Origin: Actinokineospora fastidiosa
Lineage (GTDB): Bacteria; Actinomycetota; Actinomycetes; Mycobacteriales; Pseudonocardiaceae
Direction of reading: 5' to 3'
DNA length: 64,000 nt
Assembly (NCBI RefSeq): GCF_014648415.1
Contig: NZ_BMRB01000002.1
Location: 1,075,260 to 1,139,259 of the forward strand
The notes beneath the pieces are model-generated. The model ran no database searches, was not told where the DNA came from, and worked only from the letters and a program-made list of their open reading frames with translations. Shown in pieces: positions 17,084-27,175 of the stretch (within the stretch, counting starts at the first letter, position 1; each line of letters begins with the position of its first letter). Both the position numbers and the translations under genes were made by a program.

Positions 17084-18280
17084 ATGGCCGGAGATCACGC
17101 CACCTGGTGCGAGGTGCTGGCCGAGATCATCGACACCGCGCACCTGGCGACCGCGGACGACCTCGACGACCTCGTGCGGGCGGCGTGCCTGCGGGCGGGC
17201 ATCGGGATCGACATGTACCTGGTCGACATCCCCGAGCGCTCGCTGCGGCCGCTGGGCCCCGGGGAGCCGATCGCGGTGGACGACTCGCCAGCGGGCCGGG
17301 CGTTCCAGTTCACCGACATCATCGCCGACGACGAGCCGGGGGCGGTCTGGGCGCCGATGGTCGACGGCACCCACCGGATCGGGGTGGCGCTGCTGCGCCT
17401 GCCCTCCGGCGACGACCCCGAGGACGCGGGCACGCGGGCCCGGTGCTGGACGCTGGTCGGGCTCCTCGGCCACCTGGTGATGGCGAAGTCGCCGTACAGC
17501 GACGCCTTCCACCGGCTGCGCCGCACGCGGCCGTTCACCGTGGCGGGCGAGTTGCTGGGCCAGTTGCTGCCGCCGCGGACCTTCGCCAGCCAGGACCTCG
17601 TCGTCACGGCCGTCATGGAGCCGTTCGACCAGGCGGGCGGGGACGGTTTCGACTACGCGGTGGACGACCACCACGCGTATCTCGCGGTGTTCGACTCCAC
17701 CGGCCACGACCTGCACGCGGGCCTGATCACGACGGCGGTCCTGGCCGCCACCCGCAACGCCCGGCGCGGGCACGCGGACCTGTCCGGCATCGCCGCGGCG
17801 GCCGATGACGTCCTGCGCAACGAGTTGCCCACCGGCGGGTTCTCGACGGCCGTGCTGGCCACCGTCGACCTCGGCACCGGCACGCTGCGCTACCTGCTCG
17901 CTGGCCACCCGCCGCCGGTCCTGCTGCGCGACGGGCACCTGGTCGACATCGACACGCCGAGCCCGCGCCCGCCGCTGGGCGTGCGGGCGGCGCGGCCCAC
18001 GAGCGGGATCGGCGAGGTGACCCTGCGCCCCCAGGACCGCGTCCTGCTGTACACCGACGGCGTCACCGAGGCGCGCAGCCCCGGCAACGAGTTCTTCGGC
18101 CTGGACCGCCTGGTGGCGCTTACCGAGCGGCACGAGATCGCGGGGCTGTCGCCACCGGAAACCCTGCGCCGCATCATCCACGAGGTGATGGACCACCAAC
18201 ACGGCACGCTCCAGGACGACGCGACGCTCATGTTGCTGGAGTGGGCAACCCAGGCCCCGGCCCGCCTCCTCCCCGCCTGA
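17084..18280 (+). CDS. PP2C-family (SpoIIE/RsbU-type) serine phosphatase
   Basis: 398 aa. The C-terminal ~240 residues are a SpoIIE-type phosphatase domain: 'GGDGFDYAVDDHHAYLAVFD' followed by 'TGHDLHAGL' gives the first metal-binding aspartates, and 'FSTAVLATVDLGTG', 'LAGHPPPVLLRDG', 'RVLLYTDGVTEAR' and a final 'DDATLMLLEW' complete it. The N-terminal ~160 residues look like a divergent sensor domain with no recognised fold. Such enzymes dephosphorylate anti-sigma-factor antagonists in partner-switching stress pathways, but no antagonist or RsbW-like kinase gene is nearby. Confidence 0.88.
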   Translation: MAGDHATWCEVLAEIIDTAHLATADDLDDLVRAACLRAGIGIDMYLVDIPERSLRPLGPGEPIAVDDSPAGRAFQFTDIIADDEPGAVWAPMVDGTHRIGVALLRLPSGDDPEDAGTRARCWTLVGLLGHLVMAKSPYSDAFHRLRRTRPFTVAGELLGQLLPPRTFASQDLVVTAVMEPFDQAGGDGFDYAVDDHHAYLAVFDSTGHDLHAGLITTAVLAATRNARRGHADLSGIAAAADDVLRNELPTGGFSTAVLATVDLGTGTLRYLLAGHPPPVLLRDGHLVDIDTPSPRPPLGVRAARPTSGIGEVTLRPQDRVLLYTDGVTEARSPGNEFFGLDRLVALTERHEIAGLSPPETLRRIIHEVMDHQHGTLQDDATLMLLEWATQAPARLLPA

Positions 18281-18281
18281 C

Positions 18282-18887
18282 TCAGGGCTCCGGGAACAGG
18301 ACGGCGACCTCGGCGACGGTGGTCAGGAGGTCGCGGTCGACCGCGCCGGAGACGGCCTCGGTCTCGGCGATGACGACCGACGTGCCCTGGACGCGGGAGT
18401 CGTAGTGGTGGCCGGTGAAGGTGACGCCGGGGGCGGGCGGGCGGATGTCGCCGTTGCCGTGGATCCGGTGCAGCGCGCGGAAGTCCTCCGCCTGACCCCG
18501 GGTGCGGAAGCCGACCCAGACGACGGAGACGGCGACGACGGCGCCGTTGTCGAGGGTGAGCGGGTAGAGCTTGCGGTCGAGGGAGCGGCAGGGGGTGCGC
18601 AGGAAGAAGGTGCGGATGTCCCCGAAGGCGGCGGCCGCGCAGTCGGCGCCGGAGCGCTTGACGGTCTTGCCCACCCGCATGCCCAGTCGCGACCACGCGT
18701 TGCCCTTGTCCGACTTAGCGGCCTTCTTGGCGTCGGCAGCGCGTGCGGTGACGCCCGAGCCCGCGCTCACCAGCCCCCCGGAGTGGGCCGCCCCGACGGC
18801 GAGGACGGCGCCGACGAGCACCGCGCCCGCCCTGCGCGGCCCCTTGTCCGAGCCGCCACCGGCCCCGCCGATCCGCCTACCCGCCAT
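18282..18887 (-). CDS. Exported or membrane-anchored hypothetical protein (201 aa)
   Basis: A basic N-terminus is followed by a hydrophobic segment (about residues 19-38, 'AGAVLVGAVLAVGAAHSGGL') that could be a signal anchor. A Lys-rich stretch ('ADAKKAAKSDKG') precedes a ~130-residue domain with 'SGADCAAAAFGDIRTFFLRT' followed by 'PCRSLDRKLY' and two conserved-looking cysteines. No enzymatic motif is recognised. Its stop is one base from the stop of the convergent phosphatase gene. Confidence 0.7.
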   Translation of the reverse strand: MAGRRIGGAGGGSDKGPRRAGAVLVGAVLAVGAAHSGGLVSAGSGVTARAADAKKAAKSDKGNAWSRLGMRVGKTVKRSGADCAAAAFGDIRTFFLRTPCRSLDRKLYPLTLDNGAVVAVSVVWVGFRTRGQAEDFRALHRIHGNGDIRPPAPGVTFTGHHYDSRVQGTSVVIAETEAVSGAVDRDLLTTVAEVAVLFPEP

Positions 18888-19051
18888 TCCGTCCCCCTTG
18901 CCGTTTCGGATGCTCCGGTCTAGCGGATGTCGGGCGCGAAGGGAATGAATGTCGAAGAACTGTCAACTCTTTGGCTGGAGGGAAAACGGTCAACCCACCC
19001 GTCCAGGTGAATCTCCCGCGTCCCGCGCGAACGGGCTGACATGATCATTCG

Positions 19052-19773
19052 GTGGCTCGACTGGACTGCTCGTTCGCGGAACTGGACGCCATCGGCGCCG
19101 CACTCGGCGTCACCCTGTGGCGATTCCCGTTCACCACCCCATGCTTCGGCGGACTCGGCCGGGAAGCGCGTTTCGCCGCCGTCAAGACCGCTTTGGAAGC
19201 GCGCGTCTCATCAGCGGCACGCGCTTCACCGCTGAACTTGAAGAAACCCTCACCACATTCGCGACCGCTCCGGTGACTATCGCCATCACCGGAATGGCGG
19301 ACCGCAGGCCGATCATCGCGGCCGTCGCCGTCCATGGAAAGCGAGCAATCCTCGCCGTACAAAGCGAATCCCGCATCGCCTACACACCCGTGACGGCCGA
19401 AGGCGCTCCCCGCGCCGCCGTCGGCCTCCTCCCGGCCCTGCGCCCCGGTCCGGGCGGTTCCATCACCTTCACCACCGGCCGCGAACCCGCCGCCCACACC
19501 TATCTCCGAGCGGCCCCCTCCGCCGCCGACCCGGCCAGTCGCGCTGCCCAAGCCCTGCTGTCCCGCCCACGCCTGGGCGGCGGCAGTTTCCTCATCAGCA
19601 CAACGACTCCACGCCTCCCACCCGACTCCATCTCCTGGCTCGACACCGATGCGGGCAGACACGCCGTCACCACCACCCCCTCCCCCGACGGCGCCCTCCA
19701 CACCACCTACACCCCCGCCGACCAGGCCAGGATCAGCCACCTGATCGCTCGATCCCTCACCAAGTTCACCTGA
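19052..19773 (+). pseudogene. espG-like ESX chaperone gene, broken by a one-base frameshift
   Basis: Two frames together encode one EspG-family protein. The first (GTG 19052) reads 'LDCSFAELDAIGAALGVTLW' followed by 'RFPFTTPCFGG' and 'FAAVKTALEAR'. The second, one frame back, resumes with 'LISGTRFTAELEETLTTFAT' followed by 'APVTIAITG', 'RAILAVQSES' and 'LGGGSFLIS', ending at 19773. The join falls at about 19198-19210 in a GCGCGCG run, where one extra base would restore the frame. EspG proteins are cytosolic chaperones for PE/PPE-type substrates of type VII secretion, which fits the three ESX-associated genes just downstream. A sequencing error is possible. Confidence 0.7.
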
Positions 19774-19870
19774 CCGGCCCAGAACCACTCCGTCGCCGAA
19801 CTCGTCCAATCCAGCGACCACCCCATCACTCACTGCTACAGTCCACCCGGGGAACCGAGGGGGAACGCGA

Positions 19871-20245
19871 ATGTTTGCCATCCACGGAATGCACCAAGTC
19901 GCCACCGACCTGGCCTGGGCATCCAGCCAGGGCTTCACCTTCTCCGGCCCAGGCGCTCAAGCCCTCCGCGCCGCCGTCACGGAGATGCAGGACAAGGTCA
20001 ACTACATGCTCACCGAGGCCGTTTACCTCAGCGAGGAACCACTGCTCGGTCAGACACCCGCGGCCCAGGTCTACAAACCGTTCATGGCTTCCGTCGCGAC
20101 CGATTCCACCCAGGGGTTCATCCCCTTCCTGAAGTCCCTCCAAGAAGACCTGGCCAGCATCGAGGCTTCACTGAAGGCCTCGACGGGCGCCTACACCGAA
20201 GGTGACCAGAATGCCGCACAGGACATCGCCGACGCAGGCATGTGA
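19871..20245 (+). CDS. ESX-associated small helical protein with YxxxD tail (124 aa)
   Basis: WXG100/PE-sized, almost wholly helical, with a break after about residue 60 ('LGQTPAAQVYKP'). The tail contains 'YTEGD' (Tyr108-Asp112), which fits the YxxxD/E export signal of type VII substrates. No clear WxG turn is present. A GGGGGA run about ten bases upstream serves the ATG. It sits between the espG-like gene and a DUF3558 lipoprotein gene on the same strand, so a secreted ESX accessory protein is the most likely reading. Confidence 0.7.
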   Translation: MFAIHGMHQVATDLAWASSQGFTFSGPGAQALRAAVTEMQDKVNYMLTEAVYLSEEPLLGQTPAAQVYKPFMASVATDSTQGFIPFLKSLQEDLASIEASLKASTGAYTEGDQNAAQDIADAGM

Positions 20246-20258
20246 AAGAGGAACCCCA

Positions 20259-20804
20259 GTGATCTCGCGTGTTCGCGCCGTCATTGCCACAGCGGCGTTG
20301 GCCTTCATCGCCTCGTGCGGCACCAGTTCGCCTGGGGAACCCGTCCCCGGGCCGAACACCGCTGAGCGGACGAGCACGCAGAGCACGTCCGCGGAGCCGA
20401 CGACCGAGCGAGCCACGACGCTGGCCGACATGAGTCCGTGCGATCTCCTCACCTCGGACGACCGGCAGACGCTCGGCGTCACGAAGGTGGAGGGGGAGGC
20501 CCAGACGGGAAGCGCCCGGATCTGCACGGCTCATACGGCAGCGGGTACGACCAGCACCGGAATCCGAACCAACGCAGGTCTCGACGGGGTCAGGGCGTCG
20601 AACGCGACGGAGACCAGGGTGGGCTCGCACGACGCCAAGATCGCGAAGAACTCCGCCGCCGGGGGATGCACTGTCTATATCGGCGTGTCGGACTCCTCGC
20701 GCGTGGACGTCGTCTCTGTCGATCGCCAGGGGGACGTTGAGGAGTCGTGTGCGTTGGCGGAGCGGACGGCGGGGCTCGTTGAGAAGAATCTGCCGGAATC
20801 GTAG
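20259..20804 (+). CDS. DUF3558-family lipoprotein (181 aa)
   Basis: The GTG start is followed by a lipoprotein signal peptide whose lipobox is 'FIASC' (Cys at about residue 20). A Thr/Ser-rich linker precedes a DUF3558 domain: 'PCDLLTSDDRQTLGV', 'GSARICTAHT', 'GGCTVYIGVSDSSRVDV' and 'CALAERTAGLVEKNL'. DUF3558 proteins are small actinobacterial envelope lipoproteins of unknown function, often encoded among ESX/PPE-type genes in Pseudonocardiaceae, as here. Four cysteines in the mature part may form two disulfides. Confidence 0.82.
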   Translation: MISRVRAVIATAALAFIASCGTSSPGEPVPGPNTAERTSTQSTSAEPTTERATTLADMSPCDLLTSDDRQTLGVTKVEGEAQTGSARICTAHTAAGTTSTGIRTNAGLDGVRASNATETRVGSHDAKIAKNSAAGGCTVYIGVSDSSRVDVVSVDRQGDVEESCALAERTAGLVEKNLPES

Positions 20805-20813
20805 GGGGGTCGG

Positions 20814-22277
20814 ATGACCGGGGCGGGGCAGCCGAACATCAAGGCGGCGAAGGACCAGTACGGGATCAACGAGTACGGCCGGTCCATGACGGCCGAGGAG
20901 ATCCGGCAGGAGTTGATCCGGGGCGGGCAGCAGAAGTACGGGCCGTTCCTCGGTCCGCTGGTGGGGTACGTCGACGCGATGTTGCACACCGGGGACCGGC
21001 TCGACGCTCAGGCTCGTGGGCTTGCGCAGAACACGCTGACGCGTCAGCCGCCCGGTGCGCCTGCCGTGCACTACGAGGGGATTCCGCACCAGGAGCTGTA
21101 CGACTCCGTCCACAATGGAGTTGACCCGGGCGCCGTGGGGGCGACGGGGGATCTCTGGGTTCGGCTGGGCAACGACCTCACCACGTTCGGCGACACGGTC
21201 GCCAAAGCCATCGCCGACAGCGAGTCCGCATGGACCGGGGAGGCTGCCACCCAGGCTCGTCGGGCGGTCGCCGAGATGGCCAACAGGGCTGGTGAGGCCG
21301 GACGGGCCTCACAGCTCGCGGGCACCGTCACCGCTCGGCAGGCCGACGCGCTGGCCAGTGCGAAGGCGAAGGTCCCGCCACCGCCCTATCCGCCCTACGA
21401 CCCGGTCGCGGCGGCGGCGCAGTTGCAGACGATCACTGATCCGGCGCTGTACAACCAGCAGGCGGCGGCGAATCAGCGGGCGGCGGCGGCTCAGGAGGCG
21501 GCGCATCGGGAGGCGGCTGAGGTTGTTCGGGGGTATGACCTGACGTTGGCGGGTAGTGCGGCCACCGCGCCTGCTTTTGCTCCGCCTGCTACGGCCACGC
21601 CGCCTCGGGAGGAGCCGCCGGAGGATGATCCCCGTGGCGGCGGCGGGGGTGGGCGTGGGCCTGGGTACGGCGGGGCCGGGGGTGGTGGGCATCAGGGCGG
21701 GGAGCCGGTGGGGGTGCCGGGTGGGGGTGGGACGGGGACGTCCGGGTTTGCGGGGACCGGGGTGCCGGGTGGGGTGTCCGGTGGGCCTTATCCCGGGGTC
21801 GGTGGGATGCCGCAGGGGGATCCGATCGGGTCGGTCGGGCCCTGGTACGGCGGTCCGGGTGGTCGTGGGGTGGGGCGGGGGCCTGATGGTGCTGGGTCGG
21901 GCAGGTCCGGTGGGTCAGGCAGGTCGGGTCGAGCAGGCGGGCTTGGTGGGGCGGGCGGATCGGGTGGAGCGGGCAGGGCGGCTGGGTCTGGTGGGGTCGG
22001 CAGGCCGGGGGTCGGGCCTGGTCCGTTGAGTGGTGGGCAGCAAGGGGCTGGTCAGCAGGGTGGGTTCGGGCCTCGGGGCGGGGGTGTGCCCGGTGGTGCG
22101 GGGGCTGCGGCGGGGGGCGCCCGCGGGGGCATCGCGGGCGGGCTGGGGGCGGGTGCCGGTCGGGGGCAGGGTGGGGAGGACGGCGAGCACGAGCGCGCCA
22201 GCTTCCTCGTCGAGAACGATCCGGATGGGTTGTTCGGCACGGATCAGGTGACCGCGCCGCCCGTCATCGGCGAGTAG
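20814..22277 (+). CDS. PPE-like ESX-secreted protein with Gly-rich domain
   Basis: 487 aa. The N-terminal ~230 residues are helical, like PPE proteins, with a WxG-type turn ('SESAWTGEAATQARRAVAEM'). A long Gly/Pro-rich region with GGxG repeats (about 255-450) follows. The acidic C-terminal tail 'RASFLVENDPDGLFGTDQVT' then 'APPVIGE' recurs at the end of such proteins in Pseudonocardiaceae. A G-rich ribosome binding site precedes the ATG. It is probably exported by an ESX system as a complex with the small partner at 19871 and chaperoned by EspG. No ESX core (EccB-E, MycP) gene is in the window. Confidence 0.82.
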   Translation: MTGAGQPNIKAAKDQYGINEYGRSMTAEEIRQELIRGGQQKYGPFLGPLVGYVDAMLHTGDRLDAQARGLAQNTLTRQPPGAPAVHYEGIPHQELYDSVHNGVDPGAVGATGDLWVRLGNDLTTFGDTVAKAIADSESAWTGEAATQARRAVAEMANRAGEAGRASQLAGTVTARQADALASAKAKVPPPPYPPYDPVAAAAQLQTITDPALYNQQAAANQRAAAAQEAAHREAAEVVRGYDLTLAGSAATAPAFAPPATATPPREEPPEDDPRGGGGGGRGPGYGGAGGGGHQGGEPVGVPGGGGTGTSGFAGTGVPGGVSGGPYPGVGGMPQGDPIGSVGPWYGGPGGRGVGRGPDGAGSGRSGGSGRSGRAGGLGGAGGSGGAGRAAGSGGVGRPGVGPGPLSGGQQGAGQQGGFGPRGGGVPGGAGAAAGGARGGIAGGLGAGAGRGQGGEDGEHERASFLVENDPDGLFGTDQVTAPPVIGE

Positions 22278-22697
22278 AAGGGGCGCCGCTGCGCGGAGTG
22301 GCCCGTTGGGCGGGTCGATCCGCTGAGAAGGACGAACTGTCGCGTGGAGCGGCCCGCCGGGCGGAGCGGCCCGCCGGGCGGCGCGACTCGCTGGGACGAG
22401 TGGCTGGCTGGGCGAGGGCGACTGCCGGGTACGAGCGACAGCTGGGCGGAGTGACCTGCCGGGGATGAGCGACCTGATAGTCGGAGGGGCCTGCCAGGGG
22501 CGGGCCACCTGCCGGGTGAGGCGACCTGCCAGCGGCGAGCGGCCTGCTAGGCGGAGCGACCTGCCAGCGGCGAGCGGCCTGCTAGGCGGAGCGACCTGCC
22601 GAGAAGAGTCACCTGCTGGGAAGAGCCGCCCGTTGAGGGTGACCTCCTGGGCGGAGCGGCCTGCCGCAGTGGGCGATCTGTCGTCGGGGAGTAGGTG
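22278..22697. repeat. Degenerate 17-bp minisatellite
   Basis: The 505 bases between the PPE-like gene and the S1 protease gene hold no convincing gene. Most of the stretch consists of roughly 20 imperfect copies of a unit near GAGCGACCTGCCGGGCG. Two successive 35-bp double units (22521-22555 and 22556-22590) are identical. The period is not a multiple of three, and the small frames across it are low-complexity on both strands, so it is read as noncoding. Confidence 0.75.
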
Positions 22698-22749
22698 ATC
22701 GTGCCGCCTCATCGAGGCGGCTGCGCCACATACACAAGAGGCATGCGGA

Positions 22750-22777
22750 GGGCGCCGCCCCGGAGGGGGCGGCGCCC
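22750..22777 (-). terminator. Hairpin terminator after the S1 protease gene
   Basis: A perfect 12-bp GC stem (GGGCGCCGCCCC and its complement) with a four-base loop, lying just past the protease stop at 22783. It has no U-run, which is usual for actinobacterial terminators. Confidence 0.7.
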
Positions 22778-22782
22778 TGGGG

Positions 22783-23913
22783 CTAGCGGGTGACCAGGGT
22801 CAGGCCGTAGCGGTTGAGGATCTCGTTGACGGGCTGGAAGTACGTGGTGCCGCCCGACGTGCAGTCGCCTGAGCCGCCGGAGGTGACGCCCTGGGCCTGG
22901 TTTCCGCTGATGAACGAGCCGCCCGAGTCGCCGGGTTCGGCGCAGACCGACGTGCGGGTGAGGCCGTAGACGGCGCCCTCGGCGTAGCGGACGGTCTGGT
23001 TCTTCGACTGGATGGTGCCGCAGTGCCAGCCCGTGGTCGAGCCCGACCGGCAGACCGACGAGCCCACCGGGGCCTCCTGCGAGCCGCGCACCGACACGCC
23101 GTAGCCGTCGTAGCGGTTGACCATGCCCTGCGGGGTCCACGACGAGTTCACGGCCACCACGGCGAGGTCGTCGCCGGGGAAGGACGAGCCGCGGAAGGTG
23201 CCCTGGGCGACGCGGTTGGAGCCGGTGGTCGAGGTGCCGACCCGGCCGCAGTGGCCCGCCGTCACGTAGCCGCCCTGCACGGAGAAGCCGACCGAGCAGC
23301 GGCCGCCGCTGCCCATGTAGTAGGCGTCGCCGCCGTAGAGGTTGTAGAGGGTGCGCGGGGTCTCGGCCGACTCCACGACCGTGACCGCGGCGCGGTCGGC
23401 GCCCGCGCGGGCCACGAAGGACTTCGCCTGGGCGGTGGCGCCCGGGGCGGCGGTGACGGTGACGGTGTTCCGCCGCACGTCGACGTACCAGCCGGTGACG
23501 CCCGCCGGGGCGGCGGCGAGCGAGCGGTCCAGGGTGTCGGCGGTCGCGTCGAGCTTGCGGGCGCTGTGCCGGACGACGGCGGCGCGGGCGCCGTCGGCGC
23601 GGACGGCGGACGCCTTGCCCGCGTCGGTGACACCGACGACGAGCGTGCCGGACGCGGCGTCGAACCAGGAGCCGCCGAAGGCGTCGGACAGGGTGGCGCG
23701 CAGCCTGTCCTCGGTCCTGGCGGCCTTGTCCTCGGCGGCGATCCGGGCGAGCGCGGCGTCCTTCGACAGGCCGAGGTCGCGCTCCATGGCGGCGAGCATC
23801 CCCGGCGACGCGGCGGCGGCGAGGTCGGCGGGGGCGGCGGCGAGTGCCGGGAGTGCGGCGACGGAAGCGCCCGCGACGGTGAGCAGGGCCACCGCGACGA
23901 GAGTGCGTTTCAC
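22783..23913 (-). CDS. Secreted S1-family serine protease (alpha-lytic/streptogrisin type) with pro-region
   Basis: 376 aa. The GTG at 23913 has GGAG five bases upstream and begins a Sec signal peptide ('VKRTLVAVALLTVAGASVAA'). Next comes a ~160-residue pro-domain like that of alpha-lytic protease, then a chymotrypsin-fold domain whose catalytic residues are visible: His in 'YVTAGHCG', Asp in 'GDDLAVV' and Ser in 'EPGDSGGSF'. Six cysteines fit three disulfides. The product is secreted as a zymogen that folds with help from its pro-region. It is followed by a hairpin terminator and preceded by a 257-base gap with no gene. Confidence 0.92.
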   Translation of the reverse strand: MKRTLVAVALLTVAGASVAALPALAAAPADLAAAASPGMLAAMERDLGLSKDAALARIAAEDKAARTEDRLRATLSDAFGGSWFDAASGTLVVGVTDAGKASAVRADGARAAVVRHSARKLDATADTLDRSLAAAPAGVTGWYVDVRRNTVTVTAAPGATAQAKSFVARAGADRAAVTVVESAETPRTLYNLYGGDAYYMGSGGRCSVGFSVQGGYVTAGHCGRVGTSTTGSNRVAQGTFRGSSFPGDDLAVVAVNSSWTPQGMVNRYDGYGVSVRGSQEAPVGSSVCRSGSTTGWHCGTIQSKNQTVRYAEGAVYGLTRTSVCAEPGDSGGSFISGNQAQGVTSGGSGDCTSGGTTYFQPVNEILNRYGLTLVTR

Positions 23914-24170
23914 GAGTTCTCCATGCGTTGGGTGCAGGGTTTCGATCGGTCCCGCGATGACGGGAACGGCGTTTCCCGCCGTCTGCGAATCTTTCTCGCA
24001 ACCGACCGACGCCTCGAATACCACCGCAGCGGCGCACGCCCGCACAAGTGCCGGTGTTTACCGGTTTGCCGACTCGACTGTTAACGCGCAGGTAGGAACC
24101 GGAATTCGACCATCCCAGCAGGTCAGCGGGTTGACAGAGGGCGACGGAAAGGCCCTGTTAACTGTGGAAC

Positions 24171-25160
24171 CTACGGAAGCCGCTGCCCGACGACCAACGA
24201 CATCGCCGCCGCCAATACTGCCAACAATGTGCCCATGATGAGCCACGGTCTGCTCGCGTCGGTGAACTTGATCTCATATCCGATCTGTTCGCCGAGGGTG
24301 TCGTATACGCTGCGCAGCTGCTCGGCGGTGGCGGCGGTGTAGAAATCGCCGCCGGAGAGCCGGGCTATCTCGCGCATGGCGTCGTCGTCGACCTCGACCG
24401 ACTGCACGCGGCCCTCGATCTCGACGGTGCCCTGCATCGTGCCGAAGGAGATCGTGGTGATCGGGATGCCCTTGTCCTTCGCCGCGCGGGCCGCGGTGAA
24501 CGAGCCCCGGGGGTCGTCCTCGAACTCCGTCGGGATCGTCTGCTTCCCGTCCGACATCAGCACGATGCGCGCGGGCGGCGGTCCGTCGGGGCCGCCGACC
24601 ACCGATGAGAAGCTCTCGATCGACTGCATGGCCGCGAAGATCGCCTCGCCGGTCGCGGTGGACTGGGCGAGCTTGAGGTTGTCGATGGAGTTGACCACGG
24701 CCGCGCGCTCGGTCGTCGGGGCCACCAGGACCGTCGCCGTGCCCGCGAAGCTGATCAGGCCCAGGTTCACCCCGGGCGTCAGGCCCTGGACGAACGTGCG
24801 CGCCGCCTCCTGCGCTGCCTTGAGCCGCGACGGCGGCACGTCGGTCGCCTCCATGGACAGCGACACGTCGATCACCAGCACGACGGTCGCCCGGTTGCGC
24901 GGCACGCGCTGTTCGGCGGTCGGGCCCGCCATCGCGGTCGTGAGCAGCATCAGGGCGATCACCAGGCCGACCGCGGGCACGTGCCGCACCCAGCCCTGCC
25001 GCCTCGGCGCGACGCGCTCCAGCAGCTCCAGGTTGGTGAACCGCATGACCCGGCGGCGGCGCGAGCGCTGCACCAGCAGGTAGCCGACCACCAGCGCGGC
25101 GACGGCCAGCAGCAGCAGGAACCACCACGGCGCGGTGAACCCGCTCAGGCTCAGGGTCAC
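24171..25160 (-). CDS. VWA domain membrane protein (BatA-like)
   Basis: 329 aa. Two N-terminal TM helices ('PWWFLLLLAVAALVVGYLLV' and 'GLVIALMLLTTAMAG') flank a basic segment. A VWA domain with an intact MIDAS ('VLVIDVSLSMEATDV', later 'IVLMSDGKQT') follows, and a TM helix closes the protein ('WLIMGTLLAVLAAAMSLVV'). It is the third gene of a MoxR-DUF58-VWA operon, overlapping the DUF58 gene by four bases (GTGA). Such operons are linked to envelope stress or metal-cofactor maturation in other bacteria; the substrate here is unknown. Confidence 0.88.
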   Translation of the reverse strand: MTLSLSGFTAPWWFLLLLAVAALVVGYLLVQRSRRRRVMRFTNLELLERVAPRRQGWVRHVPAVGLVIALMLLTTAMAGPTAEQRVPRNRATVVLVIDVSLSMEATDVPPSRLKAAQEAARTFVQGLTPGVNLGLISFAGTATVLVAPTTERAAVVNSIDNLKLAQSTATGEAIFAAMQSIESFSSVVGGPDGPPPARIVLMSDGKQTIPTEFEDDPRGSFTAARAAKDKGIPITTISFGTMQGTVEIEGRVQSVEVDDDAMREIARLSGGDFYTAATAEQLRSVYDTLGEQIGYEIKFTDASRPWLIMGTLLAVLAAAMSLVVGQRLP

Positions 25161-26088
25161 GCCACACCTCCCGACCAGCGGCGCTTGCGGGACACGACGA
25201 ACCGCACGGTGTCGGCGATCCAGTCCGAGTCCGTGCGCAGCGTCAGGTGGGCCGCGCCCGCGCGGCGCAGGCAGGCGGCCACAGTGGACCGGTGCTGCGC
25301 CGCGGCGGCGGCGAACTCCTTGCGCAGCAAGGGCGTCGCCGTCACCTCGCGCTGGCGGCCGGTCTCCGGGTCGGCCAGCACGACGGTGCCGACGTCGGGC
25401 AGCTCCGTGTCGCGCGGGTCGACGATCTCGACGGCGACCAGCTCGTGGCGCAGCGACAACGCGCGCAGCGGGCGCTGCCAGTCGGTGTCGCCCAGGAAGT
25501 CCGAGACCACGACGGCCAGGCCGCGGCGGCGCGGCGGGCGGCGCAGCTGGTCGATGGCGGCGGCGAGGTCGCCGCGCACCCCCTCGGGCGGGCTCGGCGT
25601 CTCGGCCACCCGGCGCACCAGACCGCGGGCGTGGGCGAGGCCGCCGCGCGCGGGCACGCGGGCGGTCCGCTCGCCGGTCGCGATGAGCGCGCCGACGCGG
25701 TTGCCGCCGCCGCGCGTCAGGTGCGTGATGGCGGCGACGGCGGCCACCGCGAGGTCGCGCTTCTCGCAGGCGGCCGTGCCGAAGTCCAGCGACGCCGAGA
25801 GGTCGACCACCAGCCACGTCTCCAGTTCGCGGTCGGCGACGGTCTCCCGGATGTGCGGGGTGGTCGTGCGGGCGGTGACGGCCCAGTCCATGCGGCGCAC
25901 GTCGTCGCCGGGCTGGTACGGCCGGGCCTCGCCGGGCTCGGAGCCGGGGCCGGGCACCAGGCCGAGGTGGTTGCCCTGCAGCAGGCCGTCGAGCCTGCGG
26001 CGGACGTCGATCTCCAGCAGCCGCAGCCCGGCCTCCATCCGGTCGCCGCGCAGGATGGGCGGCGCCCAGCCGGGTCGTTCGCCGCGGG

Positions 26089-26092
<4 letters not shown>
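25157..26092 (-). CDS. DUF58 domain protein
   Basis: 311 aa. The DUF58 signature is 'RPYQPGDDVRRMDWAVTART' followed by 'RETVADRELETWLVVDLSAS', where DxSxS begins a VWA-like fold, and 'AVVVSDFLGDTDWQRPL' later. It is the middle gene of the MoxR-DUF58-VWA operon, with four-base overlaps on both sides (GTGA at start and end), and presumably works with the ATPase and VWA proteins as one complex. No membrane span is visible. Confidence 0.88.
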
Positions 26093-27099
<1,007 letters not shown>

Positions 27100-27175
27100 C
27101 GGCGTTCCTCCTGTGGCGGGATACCAGGACAGCCAACCCCACCACCGGTATGAGCCCTGTGAAACGCGGGTCCGG

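Noticed and set aside
22278-22697. CRISPR array
   Set aside because: Units are contiguous and degenerate, with no unique spacers of constant length and no cas genes.
22709-24037. Long minus-strand frame (442 aa) across the S1 protease gene
   Set aside because: It is Arg/Gly/Pro-rich low complexity in a different frame of the clear protease gene, an effect of high GC at third positions.
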